From assembly GCA_025738555.1 (NCBI GenBank), contig JAOVFP010000001.1:7688001-7752000 (forward strand): a stretch of DNA of 64,000 nt, in the 5' to 3' direction. The DNA comes from Cyathus striatus. Lineage: Eukaryota > Basidiomycota > Agaricomycetes > Agaricales > Nidulariaceae. The notes beneath the pieces are model-generated. The model was not told the origin of the DNA, did not search any database, and was given only the letters and a program-made list of their open reading frames with translations. Shown one piece after another: positions 21,704 to 31,853 of the stretch. The stretch's first letter is position 1. Every line of letters begins with the position of its first letter. The position numbers and the translations under genes are program-made.

Positions 21704-22303
21704 TCAGCGTTTCACCCCGAAAATGCCTCCCAATTTTCTCGAACTCCTCCCTTTGGATGAGGATGTCATTACCGTGCTTCCGTAATCAGCAAAGAGCATA
21801 TCCTTGCATTCATCCAGCTCCCTGTCGTTAAAACTCACATCGCTATCCAAGACGTTCCTAACCACCTGTTCGTACGAGGGGATTTCCTCAGGTCGGAACA
21901 AAAGCTGTCCAACGGCGTGCCATGATCGACTCGCGTAGAAGTCGGCACTGTGCATAGTTTTGGTAGCGACCATCAGCGCTGCGAGAAACAATCCTTGGCC
22001 AATGAAGGCTCCGCCCATTCTGAACGAAGGGCGTTTAATGATCAGACGGTTGAGCAGTAGGACAGATGCGATTGCTGTCTTCACGTGTACGCCTGCGCGC
22101 TGAGTGGCCTCTGCGATGAAAACCGGGAGTTGGTGGGTTATTTGGGGGTCGGATGATGGTATAACTTCGGGACAGTTGAAGATGTCAGCTAAGTATCTCG
22201 AAATAGCGCGGTATATTGCCTCGTTTCCATAAAATGGGTCTTCTGGGACTAGCGGGGCCGGGCGACTCCCGTAGGTTTGAGTTACTGTTACGCTTCGATA
22301 CAT
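21704..22303 (-). CDS. Cyclin-box-like protein (copy 1)
   Basis: Single-exon 199-aa protein. Residues of about 30-165 follow the cyclin N-terminal fold: a helix with AIASVLLLNRLI, then GQGLFLAALMVATKTM, then SRSWHAVGQLLF, and EQVVRNVLDSDVSFNDRELD. These correspond to the YLDRL, LFLAALMVASK, yWakv and ErefL..LD helices of Pcl/Pho80-type cyclins. Such proteins normally bind and direct a cyclin-dependent kinase; the partner is unknown. The C-terminus is Ser/Lys-rich (SSSKGRSSRKLGG). About 45% similar by eye to the copy at 52308-52895, with matching ends (ELDECK...LGGIF). A TATA-like ctataaaat lies about 100 bp upstream (22403-22411). It appears intact. Confidence 0.8.
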   Translation of the reverse strand: MYRSVTVTQTYGSRPAPLVPEDPFYGNEAIYRAISRYLADIFNCPEVIPSSDPQITHQLPVFIAEATQRAGVHVKTAIASVLLLNRLIIKRPSFRMGGAFIGQGLFLAALMVATKTMHSADFYASRSWHAVGQLLFRPEEIPSYEQVVRNVLDSDVSFNDRELDECKDMLFADYGSTVMTSSSKGRSSRKLGGIFGVKR

Positions 22304-23118
22304 TGCGATTTAGATGGAAAGAACCTGTGAAATTGTTGTATAGTTGGTTTCGGTGCTGGGCTGGTATCTTGTTGATGAGAAGTAGAGGTTTGAAAGCTTA
22401 CATTTTATAGTAGAGTTGGACAATGCTTGACGTTGATATACCAAAGCGAGTGAGCAAGGAATGGCATACAATGAGATGGTCCAAGAGTGTGATCCAGAAA
22501 CCGTTGGCTTTGACTATACCATTGTGCAAACTAAATGGCTTGACACCAATATACTAGATCTAATGAGTTACTAAAGATAGTGATTAAGAAGTCGTTTTTA
22601 TGGACGTGTGCTTTGTATGAAACTAGAATAGCGAATGTCACGGTCCGTGATTACCTGTAAGGGCATTTTTAAAACTTTGTATGGCATTTATTTAACCGAC
22701 ATTAGGTCACTGTCATTGCTTGAGATATAATTTGAATGCGGATTGTGGAGCGTCGAAGAAACTGGTAATTACTGGTCGATTTTGGGGTAATTGTGCATAT
22801 GCAGGATGTCCCAAAGCGTCGGTGTTTTGACCTTCGTACAATGCCAGCGCCACAACGGGGTACAGACACGAATTGAATAAAGTGATGATGTATGTTCACC
22901 TCTTCGTTGTACTGTACATAATAATTAGTGCAATAACTCTTTGACAATCGCCAATGCATGCGTAAAAATGGATTTTATTCTCGCGTTCCAGCTACACATC
23001 AAAGACGCACTACCCACGGAGCCATACTAGCAATTGGCTAGTGCAAGTCAGAGACAGGTTGGATATACATTATTAGCCACTATTTCATTCAAGCCTTTAG
23101 TTGAATTAACCATCGAAT
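22304..23118. other. Intergenic, nothing beyond the TATA element
   Basis: Contains the upstream TATA-like motif of the cyclin-like gene on the minus strand. No other gene or repeat recognised. Confidence 0.4.
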
Positions 23119-23149
23119 GTGTTGTTAAATACAGCTATTAATAATCACT

Positions 23150-23800
23150 TATATCACATCCAACATTCTTACCATCACCATCTCCTATTCGATATAGGCC
23201 AATGTTGGTACATATACAATGCTGACAAGGGGATAATCCTCGAATCCTCCATTGGTTCCAAAATACAACACTGGTTCTTTGAACCTGAACCAACAATCTT
23301 TCTTGACAACTTCGCATAGGGGACAGCACCTCCGAGAGCTGGGCAGGAGACCGAATCATCGGCATGAGGGACTACACAAAAGTAAATGACCTCCCAAATG
23401 ATCTTTTTACAGACGAGGAATTTGTTGCATTTGGATATTTCAAGAAACGTCATAAGGACATTGGAGAATCTGGATATGGACTTTGGAAATGGAAATCAGC
23501 GGCGGGTGGTGCGAGTGTACATGAGAGTCTCGATAAGTCTTATGAGACTATTTATTTTCAATGGGAACATGCTGAAGAGGACTGGCATGCCAAGCATGTT
23601 CTTAGGAATTTGTCAAAGAAGGTGTATATTCGAGGAGATGTACTGCCAAAGGTAGCAATGGACAATCATTATTTGGACCTCTTTTATATCTGTTGGTCCT
23701 CAGATCCACATGCAATGATATCCTAGTGCCCTAATGCTCCTGATATTATTCGGGGATCAAGGGCTGAAGACAAGTTTTTTTGTTGTCTTGTTTGATAATG
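23150..23800 (+). pseudogene. Decayed Agaricomycete protein of unknown function
   Basis: Segments in several frames resemble one protein family common in mushroom genomes: QCWYIYNADKGI, then GDYTKVNDLP-like MRDYTKVNDLPNDLFTDEE, HVLRNLSKKVYIRGDVLPKV, and LFYICWSSDPHAMIS followed by a stop. Beyond the stop the tail (RGSRAEDKFF) is in disrupted frame. The order and spacing fit one gene from which frame has been lost. The family is known to me only as hypothetical proteins with conserved RNLTKREYVR and ICWSSDPS motifs. Confidence 0.55.
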
Positions 23801-24770
23801 TGAAGCAAGAGCTGGAGGAGGAGTGGAAAGATGTTACAAAGGAAGCGAAAGAGCAGGTTATTGGTATCTTTAACAAAAATTAATCTACTATATAGTTGAC
23901 CCCTTTTTCTTTATTAATCTATATGTTTGATAGGAATGCACTTACAACTAACTTCATGAGGTAGGATAATATAATAATGGCCTGTGGCAAGGTTTTATGA
24001 GGATAAAATGGCCAGGCCTCCGGTGTTTTGGAATATGGCGCAGGTAGGCTTAGCTAAGTGAGGCTGACCCTGTTATATTGTGTATGCTTGCGTTAATGTT
24101 TGCAGGAACATTAAAGAGATACTTAAGAGGTTTTGTTCTCGGCTCCAATAGGATTCACATGTGCTGAGATAGTTGGATAGGGCAGTACTTATCATGGTCA
24201 TGATTCATGATTTTTGCGCGAATGGGCCCATAGGAGGTGATGCACTGATGATCGATTATCAATTGTTGATAGTCCAGTAGACTGGATGAGACTGAATGGA
24301 GCATCACGATTCAGTCGTTCTTTGGTCGTTCTTGCTTTGTTCTTGCATTGCATTTTCTTTCGGGGGCGATATTTATGGCTTTAACAATAAACAAGAACAA
24401 ATACTGTTGCTCTCGGACGTCAATGCTATCAAAATGCTATTGACTTGTTATTGACGATCCTCCAATACCCTTGCTTTACGCATAGCACGCTCAACCAACA
24501 GTTAGTATTAAATTAAGAAGAGGACAGGTGCATTGACTCAGGGAACTTCAGGTGTCGGGATCCTGCGGAGATGGAAACAAAGACCATGATGCCAGTGAAT
24601 TGATGATACTATTTCATTTTGTTAGACATACATGTGTAGTACTCAATACTAGAACAATTCGGAGTTATAATTTACTCCGTAGTTATAGTCTCATAAATGC
24701 GCGAGATGTAGCCTTTGAGTCTTTGACTGATAACTTAGAATAAACACTCCATAGCCTAAATATAAAGATA
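23801..24770. other. Intergenic, nothing supported
   Basis: AT-rich sequence with short open frames lacking motifs. Confidence 0.4.
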
Positions 24771-24811
24771 TCTCTCTGTCTGAGAGTCGAACCCAGCTTT
24801 CGTGCATTCAT
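24771..24811 (-). pseudogene. 3' half of a tRNA-Asp copy
   Basis: On the minus strand aatgcacgaaag followed by ctgggttcgactctcag and acagagag matches the 3' half of the tRNA-Asp at 15959-16063. The match starts at the intron/3'-exon junction and includes some flanking sequence (gatatctctctg in plus orientation). The 5' half is absent. Confidence 0.65.
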
Positions 24812-25212
24812 ATGTTCTTTACCAAAAGCGCAAGGTAATGCCAACAAAGTCCCTATGATCTGTACACACCAACAACTACAATTTCCAATCATTTTGTAGT
24901 AGTCTTCCTTTCTATGACTATCTTGAGTATACGAAGAAATGGAACCCAAAACGAAAAATGTATTCGAGGCAAAGGATGAAACGAGTGACTACCGGAGATT
25001 TACAAGAGGTCCAATATCCAACCCCGCCCAATAACCTGCTTATATGCTATCGCCGGATAATCTGGACCCAAGACCCGAATGAGTCAGAACTGTGGTCATA
25101 AAGAGCAACAATGACAAATTCACAGCCTTCCACAAACCACCATCACCACTCCTAACGGTACGAACCAACAATTATCCCCTGTAATTCTAAATTACCAACA
25201 TCCAGATAGACG

Positions 25213-25485
25213 ATGTCAGATAAAAAGTCCAAGTCTGAGTCGAAGTCCACTTCTTCATCGTCCAAAGATTCCTCGAGCAGCTACCAGCCCCGTTCGAACA
25301 ACTCCTATTACAAAACCTTCCACAATTACCCTGGATGGATGGCTAGTCATGGGCTGAAACATTACAACCATGACGATGTAGTAGAGGGGAAGGCTATTCT
25401 TGAGGGGTATAAGGAGATGGATAGGATTAGCTGGGAAGAGGGACAGGGGAGTGCTAACAAGAGCGAGAACGAGGGGAAGAAGTGA
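25213..25485 (+). CDS. Small GGWxxFM-family protein (member 1)
   Basis: A 90-aa protein. A Ser/Lys-rich disordered N-terminus (about 1-38) precedes NNSYYKTFHNYPGWMASHGL, then DDVVEGKAILEGYKEMDR and a charged Lys-rich tail. It aligns with the proteins at 30330 and 31578 over SYYKxxxxxPxxMxSxGLKxxxxxDVxEGxAI. There is no signal peptide or membrane segment. It is single exon with no recognised domain. Similar short proteins seem common in Agaricomycetes, but I know no function. The conserved core across three diverged local copies supports real coding. Confidence 0.75.
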   Translation: MSDKKSKSESKSTSSSSKDSSSSYQPRSNNSYYKTFHNYPGWMASHGLKHYNHDDVVEGKAILEGYKEMDRISWEEGQGSANKSENEGKK

Positions 25486-25683
25486 GGTGCGCTACCGTTG
25501 TCTTGCCACGATTGTTGGTGCATCCACTAAACTTGCGTTAAACAGGGGGCCTAGCCGTCTTTGAGGCAATTCATGAAAAGATAATTAGCTATCGTAAACC
25601 GTTATATGTTGAGCTGAAACCCCACGAAACATTTACACCGATTTTTGTCCCACTGACCCGAAGATCTTGTTAAAGTTGCGAAG

Positions 25684-25860
25684 TTGATCGTTGACACATT
25701 ATTAGGGGAGTTCAATCTTGGCCGTTTCGTCGCGTCGCCACAGATCAGTCGCTACAGCAACACTACAATCCTGCAGAAAAAGTTTGGCGCGCGTTACAAA
25801 ATAGCTGTAGCTGTATCGTGTATCGCCAAGATTGAACTCCACTATTGTAACAACGATCAA
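25684..25860. mobile_element. Miniature TIR element, 177 bp
   Basis: Inverted repeats of about 37 bp: ttgatcgttgacacattatt at the left, and the inverse at the right (gccaagattgaactcc to caacgatcaa, ending 25860). A perfect gagttcaatcttggc core is shared. Non-coding. Confidence 0.75.
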
Positions 25861-26273
25861 ATATGATTAGGTTATTCAATCATGTGTTTAAAACAAGTAG
25901 AGCATGCGCAGGGTACCGCGTTCGCATAGTGCGAAGGCCGCAAGGCGTATGATTCCCGGATAGTGACTCCTGGCACACGCACGAGTGATCCAGAATGTAC
26001 GTAGACCAGGCACACTGCTTATCAAGTTGATCTTTTTACAACGAACGTGCTATGTTAGTACAGAAGTTAAATTACCTAAGTCCATTTAGGAAGAACGAGT
26101 CACAAAGCTTTAATTCAAAAATCTCGTAAAGTCTGAAATGTTAAGTGGCCCGTCGGCACAGCAATGGTAACTATTCGTAAAATGCTTCAATTCACATTCA
26201 ATAACATAACATATCTTCCGCAGTCACAACGTCAACTGTTCCTGCAATGATATGTCATTATAATCAGCGGTAC
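25861..26273. other. Intergenic, nothing supported
   Basis: Short spacer with no gene or repeat that I recognise. Confidence 0.35.
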
Positions 26274-27496
26274 CAGGACCCCTGATAATCCTAGGGGAGG
26301 TTAGATCCCCACCCGGACAAAAATCGGGGCCGCAGGCCCCAAACTTAGAACGCAACCCGGACAAATTTGGGCTCAGAGACCACCAAAGTTAGATAATTTC
26401 CCCGGACAATTATGATCAATTTCTTAGTAGTTAGATCCTTACCCGGACATATGTCTCAGTGGTAGACTTGATTGTGTATGGTACATCTTCCTCCGTGAGG
26501 TCGTAAGTTAAAATCCTCATAGGTCGTTATCATTTTTTTATGATTTGTGACACTATCCGGCAACAATTTATCACATGAAATCAATTTCGATTGTATCCGT
26601 TGTGCTCGTCGTGATGGAGAGCGAGCTCAAGCAACCCGCCGCCATCCGATTCCTTGGCATTCAAGAAGGGTTGTGTTTCTTCAAGGGTACTCAATTCAGT
26701 AAGTAAGTGAGGTATGCATTACAATGTTGCGGCCTCTTCAGTTGGACGACTTCGGGTTTATTTTGATCGACAATGGTGTTTGCATCGCACGCGGTGAGTG
26801 TGATAAATTATCTTTGTCTGCTATTCGAGTGATTTACCTGCTGTGTAATCGTGCTCGCAGTCATTACTATGTACTCAAAATTTGCTGAAACGTTCGGAAG
26901 ATATGCTTCTATAACAGATTCTTTATCCATTTCCGCTGTCATATCCCTTGCTATGCAGATTTTCGAGAATCAAACTGCAAACTATTTTAGTGCTACCTTA
27001 AAGGTGATGCTCAGCAATCACTACTTCCAACTTATTCCTTATATCCGGTTCCTCATGGTTATACCCTCCTCTGTCGTCACCCTTCAGTAAAACACTGGCC
27101 TGGTGATCAACAAAGAGTATATTGACAAATTCCACACTCTTAAATCTCAAACATCGTGTCTAGCTGCTGCAATGACGGCTTTCAATGCTAGGGATGGAAA
27201 AAATGACAATTCAGAAGATGTGATGTAGATTTACTGTTTAAAATTAAAGATTTATGTACTTCATTCACTTTATTCACTAATCTCGAATGTCCAAGAGCTA
27301 TTTCTGCTGTATTTGAGAGAGAGAAAGCTAAAGCCGAAATTTTTTGAGGTTAGAACGCACAACCCGGACAAAATTTGGGATTTAGGCAGAAGTTAGATCC
27401 ACCCCGGACATTTTTGCGGAATTTTGTTAAAAATCGACCCGGACAAAAACCCCCTCTGTAGGATCTAACCTCCCTTAGGATTATCAGGGGTCCTGC
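26274..27496. mobile_element. 1.2-kb TIR element with CCCGGACA subterminal repeats
   Basis: Termini CAGGACCCCTGATAATCCTA (26274) and the inverse (ggattatcaggggtcctg, ending 27496); the TIR runs about 38 bp to ggttagatc. It is flanked by cggtac on both sides (6-bp duplication). Seven CCCGGACA motifs lie near the ends: 26312, 26356, 26401, 26452, 27363, 27403 and 27438. Most are preceded by a gttaga-type box. All seven are in the same orientation. The interior has a short frame (26851-27090) without recognised homology, so the element is non-autonomous. Confidence 0.8.
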
Positions 27497-27644
27497 GGTA
27501 CCGGCCATGCGCTTAGCGACTACAGCCAAGGATTGTGATGAGTCAGTTTATCCTCTAGAGTGACGCACATAAATTAAGTATTTATAAGCTATGAACAGCG
27601 GTGCATTGGAAATACAAGTCCCCAATACTCTTTTGAGCATCCCT

Positions 27645-28697
27645 ATGTCTTCTCCTAAAGTCTGGCTTGGTGAGCAACCTGTAAAGAATAGGGGCACAAT
27701 CTTATTCTAACTTTCATAGTTACTGGATCGTCCAGTGGTCTAGGCCTCGCCGTTGTCGAGCACGCTCTATCCAAGGGAGACAAGGTAGTTGCCACCCTCC
27801 GCACTCCCGACGTTCTGTCTCATCTATCTTCAAAATATCTACAACAACTTTTCGTTGTTAAACTCGACGTTACCAAGCAAGAAGAGATCGTTCCCGCGTT
27901 TCGTGCAGCACAGGATAAGTTCGGCCGCGTTGATGTTGTGTACAACAATGCTGGATTCAGTGCTATTTCGGAAATTGAAGGGACTCCGGATGAGTTGGCC
28001 AGGACTCTTTTCGAAGTTAACTTCTGGGGAGCAGCTAATGTTAGTAGAGAGGCTGTCCGATTCTTCCGCGACGAAAACAAACCTTCTGGGGGACGTCTAC
28101 TCCAAGCATCCTCTCTGGCTGCAATGGTTGGTAGCCCGTTGATTGGGTACTATACTGCAACGTACGCTGTTACTATAGTCCGTGTGTTATGCATTTGACT
28201 AATTTGACTTACTTGAATAGTAAATTTGGTAAATGAATCTTCACTTTATTGATGAAAGTATTCTGAGAACGATAAACAGCACTTGAAGGATTCAGTGAGA
28301 CGCTTGCAACTGAAATTGATCCCGATTGGAATGTAAAGGTACGTGGTGAAATTCTCAGCTGCTCTGTTACTTATTAGGACCTTTCATTTAGGTCACGATA
28401 CTCACTTTGGAGGGCTTCAAAACATCTGCGATTTTGCCCGAGAAAATGGTCAACCTCCCTACCCATCCAAAATACCAAAAACTCGGTGACTCTACGCGTG
28501 CCTACGCTCAAGAACTATTTAGGACATTTGGAGATAGCAACAAAGCTGCTCGGGAGATTTATAAGATTGCCTGCCATGAAAAACCGCCATTGCGTGTTCT
28601 CCTTGGGCAGGATTCTATTGCAGGCGCGAAAGCTAAAGCAAGTGCTCTTATTAATCAAGCTGAGGAATCTGCTGCGTGGTCGGTGGATTTGAAGTAG
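27645..28697 (+). CDS. Short-chain dehydrogenase/reductase
   Basis: Five exons (27645-27669, 27720-28161, 28221-28228, 28280-28338, 28392-28697) give 279 aa. All introns are GT-AG and the phases close. It shows classical SDR features: cofactor motif TGSSSGLG (residues 10-17), LDVT, NNAG, catalytic Ser in LLQASSLAA, and Y153-TAT-K157. Exon 3 is only 8 nt (taaatttg) and supplies part of T156, all of K157 and F158; without it the active site is lost. The C-terminal LEGFKTSAI segment fits substrate-loop sequences of fungal SDRs. Length is normal for the family. The enzyme is an NAD(P)-dependent, cytosolic oxidoreductase; the substrate cannot be told from sequence. Confidence 0.93.
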
Positions 28698-28825
28698 AAT
28701 TACTGCTAGCGCATAAATTGACGAACACAACAACCTGCCAAATTCGAATTTACAGTTACAAACAAAGATTACCTTGAGCCAGTCAAGTTGTGTACGTAAG
28801 AGCAAACGAACGTCTTCCCCTTCCT

Positions 28826-29744
28826 ATGTGTAAAATCGATTCAAGATCTGGGCATCTGCTCCCCAACATCCCTGAAGATGTTTTGCACCTTATCTTCGAA
28901 AGTGCAGCATATGAAAATAGGCGTGCAGCCGCCAGATCTCTGTTTCTAGTCAATAAGACTGTAAAGCGCTGGTAGGTATCTCACCCTGCCTCAGTCGCCA
29001 TTTCACTTCTTTGCTACATATCGCAGGATCGAAAAGATTGTATATGGGGTAATCGTCCTTTACAACGGTAGTCAATTATGTGCATTATCTCGTACGCTGA
29101 GATCGTGTTCGCACATACGGCCCCTTGTCCATGCATTTGCTCTTCCTGATCGATGCACCGGTACAGAAGAGCAGGTAACCTCCATCCAATATATCCTAGC
29201 TACCTGCACATCAATTACAGCCCTCTACTGGAACGAAAAACACGTCTGTATTCGGGGAGGGGATATATTCATAATTCGGAGCTATATAGAGTCTCTCCCG
29301 TTAACGACACTCTATCTGAAGATTGTACCATTTATCGAACGTAGACATCCTGTGCTTGTGGTTAATCAAGGTCTGAAGCATTTAGGAATGCTGGATGATT
29401 GGAAAGATTACATTGTCATCCGAAGGTTTACGTTGGAGGTCATTAGTTCCGAAACATTTGACCGTCTTACGCATCTCGCTATCCGAACGTCAAAGGCTAC
29501 AACACTTTATACACGACAGTCATGGCTTCGTAGTTTACTCAAGTCTTCGAGGAATCCCAAGGAATGTAAAGTGTTCATTCAAGCTAATGAATCCAAGGTA
29601 GATGAAGGTGGGATGGATGAGCTTGAGGTTGGTGAAGAACTTAACGATGAGCGGCTGGTTGTTCTTCAACAGGATCTAGGACTGGAAGAGTCGTTGAATA
29701 TCGTTGACGGAAATGAAAACTGCAAGGAGGTTGGGACGCAATAG
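28826..29744 (+). CDS. F-box-like protein (intact paralogue)
   Basis: Two exons (28826-28971 and 29027-29744) join in phase to 287 aa. The N-terminal F-box-like motif LLPNIPEDVLHLIFESAAYE is followed by ARSLFLVNKTVKRW and an intron in the same place as in the pseudogene at 2585-3532. The remainder (EKIVYGVIVLYN, SITALYW, VNQGLKHLGML, ETFDRLTHLAI) has no named domain, and the C-terminus is acidic. F-box proteins link substrates to the SCF ubiquitin ligase through Skp1; the substrate is unknown. The frame is open throughout. It lies just downstream of the SDR gene on the same strand. Confidence 0.85.
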
Positions 29745-30329
29745 GAGCGATAGTTAACGGAATAGGTTGTAAGGTTTAGGTAAGTACAGCTCTTCCAGTG
29801 ACCTTCCTTTGTATTGTGTACTCTAAAAACACTTGCCATTGCATATTCTTAGAAGCTTCCATTATGAAGTCCCCGGACTGATAACCAATCAGAGGATGTC
29901 TAGTTATCAGAAGACCACGACTTCAGGGTAGACGTGGAGTGCCGAGCACGAAAGCGATTCCTTTGTATCACTTAGTAGCATGATAGCGTATAATCTGGTT
30001 AACGTGACTGCCAGTCTCCAGAACCATGCGGCTCGAACGTCCTGGTACTCTCGCCGACGCAGCACCGCTAGCTATCAGTTCTAGTCCCTTCATCTCCTTT
30101 CATACGGAAGTTCGCGAGATGGCTTAGCTGCCTTTGTTACAACGGAGTTTTCGGCCCTCAATGATATTTGGCATTGTTTATGCAGTGCTTGGTATATAGC
30201 ATCCTGATCGTAAAATCGTTATTTTCATTCCCCCCTATCTCTCCTTTTCACCACTTGTATCATTGTCGTAGCAGTGTATGTAGCATTTTATCTACTTTTT
30301 CTAACCTTATTAAACGACGATAACAGCCC
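29745..30329. other. Intergenic, nothing supported
   Basis: Spacer containing the putative promoter of the next small gene. No further features recognised. Confidence 0.35.
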
Positions 30330-30560
30330 ATGCCGAACAAACAAGGAAACAGTGGCAAATCGTCCAGCAAGAGCGACTCTGGTCCTTCTGACTATGCCAT
30401 CCACAAGTCGTACGGCGGCTGGCCAAACTTCATGCACAGTCATGGACTGAAGACGTACAATTCGGGTGATGTGGCTGAGGGAAAGGCTATTGCTGCTTCG
30501 TACAGGCAAAATGATAGTTCGAATGCGAGTCAGTCCCAGTCGAGCAAGGGGAAGAAGTAG
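30330..30560 (+). CDS. Small GGWPNFM-family protein (member 2)
   Basis: A 76-aa single-exon protein with Ser/Gly/Lys-rich N-terminus, the core SYGGWPNFMHSHGLKTYNSG then DVAEGKAIAASY, and a Ser/Gln/Lys-rich tail. The core is the one shared with 25213-25485 and 31578-31853. It lacks the NNSYY box of the other two. No signal peptide or membrane helix. Function unknown. Confidence 0.75.
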   Translation: MPNKQGNSGKSSSKSDSGPSDYAIHKSYGGWPNFMHSHGLKTYNSGDVAEGKAIAASYRQNDSSNASQSQSSKGKK

Positions 30561-31457
30561 TAAACGACGCAGGTTAGTTTGTGTTTTACTTCTTCGTCAA
30601 TGTCTCTTTAACACATTCCAGAAGATTTTTTTTGGCTGCGTGTTGGAATTAAACTGCATTGATGATGAGAATTTCGTGTACGCTGTAACCGGGTTAACCC
30701 CACGGTTGATTGATCTTGTACTTTTACGTTGGTTGCATTCAATTGTATAACGTCCAGTTCATCGAAAGACTTGAATCCAGTTCCTCTGGAATGGCCGATT
30801 TTTGTTCATCGTCACACTAATTTACCACTTTCTTCCCCCGTCATTCAGTAGCGAAGTACTAGGCATGATTTCGTGTCCGAGACTTTGGATCCTTGGAGCT
30901 GGAAGCGATTTCGGGTGCGCTTATATGCGTAGTCTTCAATCGCCGAGTCCGAGCGGCAGCGCGTGTAGATATTTGTTCCTCATTTTTCTTATGCATAAGT
31001 TGACTCAAATTCAACAAAGTAAGCTCTGACCGATGTTGTACTGACTAAGATGACATCACATTTCTTATTTAGCGATCATTCGGTCCGCCGGTGGGAAGTT
31101 ATATTTATTTCTTCATCCAATCTTTATTGAACCTTTCAGCTTGATTAATCCATTATCATCACTGTAGTGCTGTACGATGAAGAACATTCTGGATGCTGCC
31201 TAATGCCTATAGCGAGCGATAACAATTGTAGTAGGCTGTCAGGACTTGGCCGGGACCAAGCCAGGACTGTAGTTTGCAAAGGTTTGCAATGGGTTGTCTG
31301 GACTCTGCGCTGACATCGAGTCATGCGGTATACTTTACGAAACAATTTAACCCAATTTAATTGCTTTGCACTCAAGTATTAACCCTATTACTAAAGTGAA
31401 GTCGACACAACGGAGGAATCGGAGCACCAATATTTGTTTCTGTTTAGACGTAATCGA
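30561..31457. other. Intergenic, nothing supported
   Basis: Separates two members of the small-protein family. No gene or TIR seen. Confidence 0.35.
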
Positions 31458-31468
31458 GTATATAATAG
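31458..31468 (+). promoter_or_regulatory. TATA box upstream of small-protein gene 3
   Basis: gtatataatag about 110 bp before the start codon at 31578. Confidence 0.5.
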
Positions 31469-31577
31469 CGTCAGACCATATCCACACCTTTTATCAAACC
31501 ACCATCTTCTGTCGTTTTATACCTAGTATGCACAACGGTTTCGTTTCTTCTAATTCTGCTCATAATGCATATTAGCC

Positions 31578-31853
31578 ATGTCGAACAAGCAAACCAACAC
31601 CTCCAACACTACCTCCAACGGCAAAACCTCGACCTCTACTAATAGCAACACCAACAGCGGTTCCTCGTCTACCTACACGCCTCCCTCTAACAACTCGTAT
31701 TACAAGCCCTACGGCGGTTGGCCAAACTTTATGGCTAGCTATGGATTGAAGCCTTGGGACGATGATGACGTGCAAGAGGGACATGCGATCGTTGACGCGT
31801 TTAAGGAGCAGGACAGGTTGGATTGGGAAGAGGCAAACAAGGGAAAGAAGTAA
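31578..31853 (+). CDS. Small GGWPNFM-family protein (member 3)
   Basis: A 91-aa single-exon protein. About 40 residues of Thr/Ser/Asn-rich disordered sequence precede NNSYYKPYGGWPNFMASYGL, then DDDDVQEGHAIVDAFKEQDR and a short Lys tail. It has the best-conserved core of the three local members. The conserved Trp/Phe/Leu pattern suggests a small folded helical unit after the disordered leader. Function unknown. The two nearest members lie about 1.2 kb apart on the same strand, consistent with tandem duplication. Confidence 0.8.
   Translation: MSNKQTNTSNTTSNGKTSTSTNSNTNSGSSSTYTPPSNNSYYKPYGGWPNFMASYGLKPWDDDDVQEGHAIVDAFKEQDRLDWEEANKGKK

Noticed and set aside
26446..26545. Possible tRNA-Arg-like sequence inside the 26.3-kb element
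   Set aside because: A box-A-like ctcagtggtaga is present, but box B is degenerate and the acceptor stem does not pair.
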